From Exophiala sp. HKRS030 (lineage: Eukaryota; Ascomycota; Eurotiomycetes; Chaetothyriales; Herpotrichiellaceae), in the NCBI GenBank assembly GCA_023897205.1, contig JAHWDD010000019.1:1-64000 (forward strand): a DNA stretch of 64,000 nucleotides, in the 5' to 3' direction. The translations under genes and the position numbers were made by a program. Positions 56,511 to 64,000 of the stretch are shown here, one piece after another. How positions within the stretch are numbered: position 1 is the first letter of the stretch; each line of letters opens with the position of its first letter. Under the pieces are notes generated by a model that was given only the letters and a program-made list of their open reading frames with translations, ran no database searches and was not told where the DNA came from.

Positions 56511-57509
56511 TCTCTTTCCCCTATCTCACTAAGGACCTCAGTGGAGGGCGAAACTCCTAGTCTTTGACAAGTTGCGATGAATGAATCGCGAAAGGTGTCG
56601 AGGCCGGCCCCGATCGGATTGTCTTGGATGACCTGCGGTCTGAAATGATCCATCACGATATATGCACCACGCCATACCTAAGAATCCGAAAGTCACGCCA
56701 TAAACGTGTGCGCTGACCAGATTTGATGTTGAATGGGAAGCTTTGGCTACAGGACATTCGCGATTCCTACGTTGCTGATGGGAAAGGCAACTATCCCGAG
56801 TCACATGCGGTATTTAAGTCGGCAATATTCTTGGCAGCGGTAAGAAGGCGATTCTGCTGCGAATTTCTGTTGTATCTCTCAGTTACAAGAGTGCACTTCA
56901 TGATACGTACTGACTGGCTAACTTATAGTAACTCAGCAATTGCAGAGAAGACTATCGAGGACGCGATGGGGGAAATCCGGATATAGCGAAAAAGACACAA
57001 TACTGTACCTATTTCCTGTCTAACGCAAGAAATCCCTACACGGACGAGGCTTCCTTCGAATCGACTCTCCTGTCGAATGCTGCGTGGATCCATATCTCCA
57101 GTCCTCCCGAGTATTGACGTCAGGACGCTGTCAAAGGCAGGGGAATTCGAAACAGTTCTCACATTGCATTGAAGAGATGGAAAAGCTCCTGCGGTGAGAA
57201 CAGCTAAGGAGACACGTTGAGAGTGGCGGCATTAAATGGAATTTGCGAGGCAAAAAAAGTCGAAGCCATTCTGATGACAAGAATTGGCTTCGAAGGTTCA
57301 TTGACTCTCAAGAACCTTAAGGTTATCTTGCAGAAGGCTATATGATTGGTTTTGATGCACTTTAGACTAAAAGTTCCTTGTGTACCCGTCTACGTTATTG
57401 TACAGTCCCAGAGCTGGCTGGAGCCACGCAATTCCTGCCGTTCCATCCTGTTTGCACTAGTCACAGTCTTACAATTGTCATAGCAGAGTCGATCTTGAAA
57501 TTCTCCTCT
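56511..57509. other. Intergenic, nothing recognised
   Basis: About 1 kb with short unrelated frames on both strands and no motif. Confidence 0.35.
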
Positions 57510-58325
57510 TCACAATGACATTGACGAAAGTTTCAAAGCAACTTGCTGCATTGATATAAATCGCTCTGACCAACACCCATCGATCACCCCCTGAAAAGTA
57601 AGTCCACAAGTGTTTGGGAATTCACTTGCGCTGAACTTTGCTTCGGTATACGCCGCTGTCTGGTCGTCATCTAGTCCTGCTGTCTCGATATGATAAGGAG
57701 TGATCCCGGTCTCGATCTGATACACCATACACCCAAAAGCGAATATATCGGTTGATTTGCTGACATTCGCCATACTTGATCGACAATAACTCGTCTTGTA
57801 AAAGGCAGTCGGCTCGAGACCCCTTATCCCGCAGCCCTCGAAATCAACCCATTTAGCAATACCTTTTACCAGAATAGCGTTATGACAACCAACATCGGCG
57901 AAAAGAATATCGCTGCTATGAACATGGCAAAGACCGTCACATAGATCGCGTATGATTCTGAATTTCATGCTTATGTCAAGCCCTTTCCGAAGAACGATCG
58001 GAAGTGGAATCCCGCGTTCCAGGACGATTCCACTTGGAGTATCCTTTGGGTCTGAGTATTGATTTGGATAATAAGGTCCGAGATATTTTCCAATGTTTGG
58101 GTGCTCTCCGAGAAGAAGATATGCTTCAGCTTCTCTCTGTAGCCGCGCCTTGCGATCATCGGCGTGATAGTGTTTGATAACCTCTGTGGCATTATAGGCT
58201 ATGACCACTCCGGTAGTTCCTACGTAGCCAGACTCAAGGTCTCCCGAAACATCGTTAAGCGTCTCAAATTCTCTGAGCCAGTTGATATCCTTCGTCGTAG
58301 TGGGATTGGCGTGTGTGAGTTCCAT
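57510..58325 (-). CDS. Divergent protein kinase-like protein
   Basis: Single exon, 271 aa. Kinase-fold features in order: a loop GTTGVVIAYN in place of the usual glycine loop, the ATP-binding lysine in EVIKHY (K51), helix C with REAEAYLLLGEHPNIGKYLG, the catalytic-loop region HSSDILFADVGCHNAIL with D144 and N149 where HRD..N is usual (so the HRD histidine-arginine pair is changed), DFEG (161-164) for DFG, and STDIFAFGCMVYQIETG. Catalytic K, D, N and D are present, so it may be active. Small single-domain kinases of this kind are common in fungal accessory regions. No RIP-type stops, unlike the FunK1 gene 1 kb away. Confidence 0.8.
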   Translation of the reverse strand: MELTHANPTTTKDINWLREFETLNDVSGDLESGYVGTTGVVIAYNATEVIKHYHADDRKARLQREAEAYLLLGEHPNIGKYLGPYYPNQYSDPKDTPSGIVLERGIPLPIVLRKGLDISMKFRIIRDLCDGLCHVHSSDILFADVGCHNAILVKGIAKWVDFEGCGIRGLEPTAFYKTSYCRSSMANVSKSTDIFAFGCMVYQIETGITPYHIETAGLDDDQTAAYTEAKFSASEFPNTCGLTFQGVIDGCWSERFISMQQVALKLSSMSL

Positions 58326-59423
58326 ATTGCATGACGAAGAATATCAGGGTTGTAAGGGAAAATAGAAATGAAAAGGTAGATGAATGGACGAGGAGATTAT
58401 GTATGTACGACAAGAGGAGAATATGTATCGATGCTCGAGACGTACGTTCGATCTGGAGGGAATAAACACTAGAAGAGAATCAAATTTTGCAAGCTCAAAA
58501 CTAAGTAATCACAGCGTCACCGCCTCATGGATAACCGTTGCTCGTAGCATCTGTGGTTGTAGCGGCGTAAGGAATTGATTGACTAACTAAAAATGAAGGA
58601 GGGAACTGGCCGCTATATATACGTAAAAGCATGTCAGCCGATGTGGTGGGCGGAGAATTGTATATCCGACCCTTCACGTTAGGATCATACAGCCAGGTGT
58701 TTCACGTGACCTCGTTTAGTTTCCTGCCACCTTTTCAGTTGCGGGGAAGATCTTTCTATTGTTGACGCAGTTAGCCGTACTCCGTAGAACTTGACGTACT
58801 CCGTAAAGCTAGGGTCAGATCCAGCAAGCTTACATGTATGTAACGTATCGGGCCAAAATCAACACCCGAATCTCGACACAGAGGACACGCACCCCCCCTT
58901 CTAGTTTCTCCAAATTGACCAAGGCGTGCGTCAAAAGTAGCGTTTTCGCAGTAGCGATCCCGATTTGCTGCGTTTTCGCAACGTCGATAGAACCGTGTTT
59001 CAGCTTTATGGCGCTCGCGTTGACCTTGATTATTTGTTCGCTGACATTGTCTGTATACGGTTGTAGCGGTAGTATAGCTGCACATCTTGCAAAGGGCCAG
59101 AAAGGTAGCTGGAAAGGACAGTCAAGTGCTCCGTAGAGAGTTCAGGAATATTAGTGCTTTGTCCGTATAGCACTGGGCTTAGAGAAGACATGTCTACTAC
59201 ATCTTGCGAAGACCGCCATTTTATACTGTTCTCGCATCTACGAAGAACCTTGCAACTTACAGACTTTAAATGGGATGCTGGATCACTCCCAAGTTGATGC
59301 TGGTCATAATGCATCGGAAGCACAGGACCTAGTCGTATGTGGCCACGATTGTTAGCCCTTGTATTTGGCCTTTATTCAGCAAAAGGCTAGTAACCCTCAT
59401 AGGGAAAAGGCTCTGCCTCTCCC
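58326..59423. other. Intergenic, nothing recognised
   Basis: About 1.1 kb without a gene. It contains the duplicated words CGTACTCCGTAGAAC and CGTACTCCGTAAAGC at 58778-58809, and CGCAGTAGCGAT/GCGTTTTCGCA repeats near 58940-58985. Confidence 0.35.
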
Positions 59424-59570
59424 TCCCAAAAAAACAACCCTCCAAAAAGTCAACCCCCAAAAAGTCAACCCCCCAAAAAGTCAACCCCCCCAAAAAGTCA
59501 ACCCCCCCAAAAAGTCAACCCTCCAAAAAGTCAACCCTCCCAAAAAAGTCAAAAAGTTAACCCTCCCAAA
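59424..59570. repeat. 16-17-bp minisatellite (AAAAAGTCAACCC unit)
   Basis: About eight imperfect tandem copies of a unit AAAAAGTCAACCCYCC with a varying C tract. It ends 37 bp before the ATG at 59608 and is in an open frame with it, encoding a lysine/proline-rich QKVNPPK repeat. Confidence 0.85.
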
Positions 59571-59607
59571 GAATCCCCTCGCTCTATCGCTACCTCTCGC
59601 CAAGGAA

Positions 59608-60707
59608 ATGCAACAAAGCCCAGATATCAAGAGAATCATTTCGATTCTCACCGGAAGATTTAGTAAAGCATGGGAAAGGACAAATGCTCCCCATGGAATG
59701 CTTAAATCTTTAGACAATGTACCGAATCTGGAGCCTGGACATATTGAACGAACCCTCTTGAGTATTGGATTCAAAGCCTGGTTTTCTTATTTCCTTGCGG
59801 GGCAGCGCAAAACTTCACATTACTCGGGACATGCTGATGACATATGGGTGCTGGGAGCACTTGAAACTCTCGGTGAGGGAACTCTGCAGGACGTTGCGAG
59901 AGCGATTGAACAGACTCCATTCCATCCGACAGTGGAAGACGCAATAATCAAATTGCGCAGACAGCCCAAAAGGAGTTGTAAGTGCTAGTCACGGCTATTA
60001 GAATACGACTTCTGACTAACTTTTCAGCTCCTTTGGCTTCAAGAATGGATGAGTTGAACCCTGGCGAAATCCAAGTCAGCTCCGTGGCAGCGCTTCGAGA
60101 TTCACAGCCACATCCGCCCTCTGTCCCTACAGTTCCACAGAGTACTACACTCAGTACCGTGGCGAACGGTGAATCAGGATCCACAGCGAGGGAGACACCA
60201 GGTTTTCAGACGGTCTCAAATCCTCCTGCCAGGTACTTACCTGCGTTGTTTCGGCCCTACATGGTCTCGGCGATCAGGAGGAATGGTGATCGAGCCCATA
60301 TAGAGATGTCGTTTCCCTATTCTTTCGGTCTTGGGATGGTTTGTATGAGTTTAGCTATTCTACCGAGCAAGGTCGAATTCCTCGCGCTGAAACTCTTTGG
60401 CACTCAAGTGGATTCCGAAGGAGAGTTCCGCTACATCGAGCAGGCAAACGGAACGAAACTCCTCATCAAAAACGAAGTTGTGGCACAAGGTGCCCAAGAG
60501 GAAGGAATTGTTGGACTTCTTAGCCCTGTGTTTTGCCAAATGCTCGAAGTGAGTCCAGCACGAAAGGCGGAAATAAATCAGGGAATCATTAACACAAGAT
60601 TTGTGAACATGCAAATACCTGGTGATCTCAGCCAGGATGGAATTCTTACTATCAACATCGGAGAAGGTGAAGCATACCAGGTCAAAGACATACTCTTTAA
60701 AACATAA
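59608..60707 (+). CDS. Unknown two-exon protein, 349 aa
   Basis: Exons 59608-59977 and 60028-60707 joined by a 50-nt intron (GTAAGT donor, CTGAC-CTAAC branch region, TTTTCAG acceptor) give 349 aa. The frame is also open upstream through the minisatellite to 59359, so an N-terminal Lys/Pro repeat is possible; I prefer ATG 59608. The first 120 residues look like a compact helical domain (IKRIISILTGRFSKAWERTN, HADDIWVLGALETLGEGTLQ). A Pro/Ser/Thr linker follows and then a mixed domain with RYLPALFRPYMVSAIRRNGD. I recognise no family. Confidence 0.65.
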
Positions 60708-61368
60708 GGAGCTGATTTTCGGCATCATTCCTCCCCTTTCATCCTGCCTCCGTCTCCCATGCATTTCAACATCAAGCCCACCGGAATAATTGCAGATCCT
60801 GTCATTTTATCGACCTTTTGTACTTGTACGAATACACCTCCCACTTCTTTTGCCAGCGTCACCTGTTTACAATCACGCCAAAATACTCGTTCGCCAGATC
60901 CATGAATGCGATGAGGGGTCTTATGGCTGGTTGCCCAATTTATGGTCGACGGATCGAGGTCTTGAATAGTAATTTCCGCAGGCGGCTAAATGAAATATTA
61001 GCCACATGATTTCCACATATAATAACACTTACCATGAGTAAAATCAAATAGCAGCGCGAATGGTCCGGCTCGCGCTTGAGAAAGGTACTCTTGATAGTCG
61101 TGGATCTTGGAGGATTGTGTGGAAGTCGAGAAATTATTCTGAAATTGTCGACGTCACCAGGTTATCGTGTAAGACAGGTAGATAGGCCCTAACCGAGTCT
61201 GACGGAAAGGTCCAGGAGACGAAGAGTATTCTGGTTAACAAAGTCTTCCGTGACTGAAAATTGAGAGAAAGCATAAGTGACTCTCTCGTGTCAAATGAGG
61301 AAGTAATGAGGGGTAGAAATTGGGCAGCAAGGTTAGAGCGCTTTACTACTTTGAGAAAGATTGTGTCG
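60708..61368. other. Intergenic, nothing recognised
   Basis: About 660 bp with no gene. It ends at the second minisatellite. Confidence 0.35.
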
Positions 61369-61512
61369 AAGGTGGATTTTATTCCAAGGTGGACTTTTAT
61401 TCCAAGGTGGACTTTTATTCCAAGGTGGATTTTTATTCCAAGGTGGACTTTTATTCCAAGGTGGACTTTTATTCCAAGGTGGACTTTTATTCCAAGGTGG
61501 ATTTTTATTATT
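61369..61512. repeat. 18-bp minisatellite, eight units
   Basis: Eight tandem copies of AAGGTGGACTTTTATTCC, the first one base shorter and units differing only at a C/T site (GGAC or GGAT). It could encode a K-V-D-F-Y-S repeat in an open frame (61320-61628), but an 18-bp unit keeps any stop-free frame open, so I do not call a gene. Confidence 0.9.
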
Positions 61513-61702
61513 CTACGCTAATGCTTGAATGTTCTGCTGCGGCTGTTTACGCAGCCCTTAATGATGCAACAAGATTGCTTCAGAAAATCCAATGTATCGT
61601 CCTAGAGCGATATTCTGTAACACTCTAGTAATACCCTAACTTACATAGTGCGATGCAGAGCTTCCGCGATGTATTCAGTCAATACTCTCGATAATTGTGT
61701 TC

Positions 61703-62258
61703 TCAAGACAGCATTTCCAAGAACAGCATCGTCCTATCAACAGTCTCCCGAAGGAAATCATCGCACAAGCAGGGCATCGTTGGCTGCATTAGCTCGAATA
61801 CATCAGAAGGTACGTACGTTGTGATATAGGGTAATATATGCATACCCTTGAAATACTTTGCGCCCCAAGAGAGGCTAGGAAGCACTCTCAATACATTACC
61901 TGCACGGCCATGTCTCAGCCAGCGCTTCCAGAAACGCTGTGACCCGTCAATATAGGTCGCATAATGGTCTGCCACCTCTCTTCTTGACATAAATCTGCAG
62001 CATGAAGCCAGGATGCGATGGCATTGCATCGATAGTCTTCGACAAGGGTCTGCGCGGGTCGTTCTGAGATGGCTGGGTTCCTGATCGACGCGTAACAGTA
62101 GCCGAACCTCGAGCTCGAAGCCGAGCTTCAGTTGCGAATGCGGACAACGTTTCAGAGTACCATGGGCAGTCGTTGGTCAGAACCCCTGAAGCCGAGTTGT
62201 CCGCGTTGCATGAATCGATGATGAGCACCAACAAGGAAAACACTTGGAGTGCAGACAT
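61703..62258 (-). CDS. Possible secreted protein, unresolved model
   Basis: From ATG 62258 a frame opens with SALQVFSLLVLIIDSCNADN, which looks like a signal peptide, and stays open to 61947. A second frame (62029-61703) contains REVADHYATYIDGSQRFWKR and VDRTMLFLEML. One or two introns would be needed to join them; I could not fix their borders. No family recognised. Confidence 0.3.
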
Positions 62259-62370
62259 TCAGCTTGTGATCATAAGAAGGGGTGCTTCCTCCTGAGATGA
62301 ATTTGCCACTCTCAGCCCACTCTGTCCTGTCTGAATCAATATATTCCTAGCTAGAAATCTCTTCCTCAAT

Positions 62371-62839
62371 ATGTCGGCAAATCGAAGCAATGCGGATCAC
62401 TCCTTAGAGGGGACAGGTCAACAGGCAACGTCTACAGCCTCGACCACCAATAATGGATCTAGCGATCAAAACAACGCTGCTTCGACAAACATTAACCACA
62501 CCGCTGAGCAAGTCGCTCCTTCGACAAACATCAACCAGACCGCTGAGCAGGTAAGAAGACCACCATTATCCCCTGGCGGTTAGTTGCCGTACTCCACCAT
62601 GTATTCCTTCAGCTTCATGGCTGTCGGCGTCTTATATTGAATGCCATACCCCAATCTAAATGCTCGTCCATCAAACCTGCGAAATCAAACGCTGAACATA
62701 TTTGCAGGCCCATACAACTTTCTCACTGGACGGAGAAGAATTCGATCTCTCAGCGGCTGAAGAGGTCACTTTCGATACAAATAGCGATTCTGGGACGAGA
62801 GGGCTCCCAGCATCACGTGAAGAAGGCGCTCACAATTAA
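62371..62839 (+). CDS. Possible small acidic protein, two exons
   Basis: Exon 62371-62550 and, if the acceptor at 62707 is right, exon 62708-62839 (157-nt intron) give 103 aa. The first exon is rich in S, T, N and Q and holds an imperfect tandem duplication: STNINHTAEQV then STNINQTAEQV. The second would read TTFSLDGEEFDLSAAEEVTF and is acidic. No family recognised. An alternative acceptor at about 62614 leads to a different frame. Confidence 0.3.
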
Positions 62840-63417
62840 AGGTACTGTATCCCGTTTCACAGAGAACAAAGCTTGCTGATCAGACCAGCCAGATCTCTAG
62901 ACCTCCATATTCATTCACGATTGATAAACTACCACGCAGATTTCTCGAGGTTGACCAAGTCGCGTCTTGGGCTGTTACTCATCTGGATCTCTCCTACGGT
63001 CTGTTGCACTCGTGAATGGGAATATCTAGATAGTGGAAGGTATCGCTTGCTCTACGGTTCCTTCACGTCTCGACAATCGTGAGGTTGGAGAAAATGGTCT
63101 AGCAGCAAGCTACTCTTGCCCAATCAAGAGTCTTCACGTTTTAACTCTGCCGACGGGCAATCACGTGGGCCCTTGTGCCCAATCAAGCCGTCAAGACGAT
63201 ATGACGTGGCATTTCGACGTGGGCTTCGTCGCAACCAGTTGATAAACCGTCATTATCTCTCCCTTTCACATTGTATGTCATTTCTTCTTCAACGTCTGCC
63301 CAGCGCGTGTCTCGAAGTAAGACGATTACTTTTAGATATATATTCTTCCATTCCGCGCACTTGAGCGAGCTTCGCGATTGAGAGGTCATCTCGATACAAA
63401 TTTTTCACTGCTTCAAG
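62840..63417. other. Intergenic, promoter of the right-edge gene
   Basis: About 580 bp without a recognised gene. CAATCAAG is repeated at 63120 and 63180 with CACGTGGGC between them. Confidence 0.35.
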
Positions 63418-64000
63418 ATGCACACCTTCAGAGCTCCTCAGGAAGTACGAAATGTCGTCAAATGCGTCATTCTACATATTAACGACTTGGTCCAAATACG
63501 TGACCGGAAAGGCCGGTGGAAACATCAGTGGGAACTGCCACTTTCGCCCACCTGGGAGCAAGATCATCCCCAATTCCACGAGTTTTACCAGGTATACCTC
63601 AAATGTTGTGTTAGTATGACATATTTGTCGCGCGCCATAAAAGCCTTCTAACCGCTCCGAAGCACCCAGCTGTCCGCTCCCTGTATGAACATCAAGGCCT
63701 CCGTCTGGAGATCACAAGCGACCCAAAGTGGCTTGTGACTACGGCCGGTCTCAAGGCAACTGGAAATCAAGTGTTGGTTATCATGAATGTTCAACTCTGT
63801 CAGTGCTACCGAGAACATGCCAGCAGAGAGAAATCAGCTCCGACCTTGCCACAGAATGCAGTTGCTCCGGCAGGCTCTTATTCCCTTCACTCTGCTCCTG
63901 CCAACGTCGAGGAACCAACCACTCGTGATGGGGGTTTCTCCGTCGACTCGAACCAAAATGACCCTGGGTTGCCATCGACGACATTGCAACAGTCGCCAGC
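63418..64000 (+). CDS. Unknown protein, truncated by window edge
   Basis: Exon 63418-63591 (MHTFRAPQEVRNVVKCVIL, then LPLSPTWEQDHPQFHEFYQ) joins through a 71-nt GT/AG intron to an exon from 63663 that is open to the window end: HPAVRSLYEHQGLRLEITSD, then WLVTTAGLKATGNQVLVIMN and a Ser/Pro/Asn-rich tail. No family recognised. The 3' end is missing. Confidence 0.55.

Noticed and set aside
1..64000. CRISPR arrays, bacterial operons, rRNA or obvious tRNA genes
   Set aside because: None seen. The introns and gene families are fungal, and no spaced direct-repeat array exists beyond the minisatellites described.

Overview
The window is nuclear DNA of a filamentous ascomycete (Pezizomycotina; the gene families and style suggest a Dothideomycete, but that is inference). 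The evidence is short 47-83 nt spliceosomal introns with GT...CTGAC/CTAAC...AG signals, fungus-specific families (HET, FunK1, OTT_1508-like deaminase, DUF3435 tyrosine recombinase, DUF2786/DUF7168, NLR-type TPR repeats) and a long AT-rich block whose decayed genes carry the C-to-T changes left by repeat-induced point mutation (RIP). The gene models below were built by joining open frames through splice sites. Most multi-exon models come out divisible by three, which is the main support for them.

1-16.2 kb is a gene-rich, normal-GC arm. It holds an intact MFS sugar transporter and a fragment of a second one, a DEDD 3'-5' exonuclease, two unknown conserved genes, then three same-strand genes: a dsRNA-binding-domain protein, an OTT_1508-like deaminase and a C2H2/TPD-motif putative nuclease. 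An F-box gene and a helical repeat-like gene follow. 16.4-19.9 kb is a graveyard of self/non-self recognition genes: two decayed kinesin-light-chain-type TPR fragments of the kind found on fungal NLRs, flanking a HET-domain pseudogene.

21.0-29.5 kb holds an intact ferric-reductase gene, a coiled-coil/zinc-ribbon gene and a complete six-exon DUF3435 tyrosine recombinase of the class that includes Starship captains. A recombinase next to a ferric reductase, with NLR and HET debris nearby, resembles published Starship content. The recombinase reads leftward, so any such element should extend to the left of about 29.9 kb.

30.0-46.7 kb is an AT-rich, stop-dense block consistent with heavy RIP. 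Inside it I can still recognise a DUF2786/DUF7168 gene, a second ferric reductase and a 15-bp minisatellite. One short cysteine-rich gene at 42.1-42.3 kb has stayed intact.

46.7-64 kb is a mixed compartment: a decayed tandem-repeat coiled-coil gene, a Myb/SANT gene with stops only in its 5' part, a three-exon unknown gene, a chromodomain-like pseudogene with three stops, a FunK1 kinase pseudogene with six stops all in one frame, an intact divergent kinase, an unknown two-exon gene lying between two unlike minisatellites, and a gene cut by the right edge.
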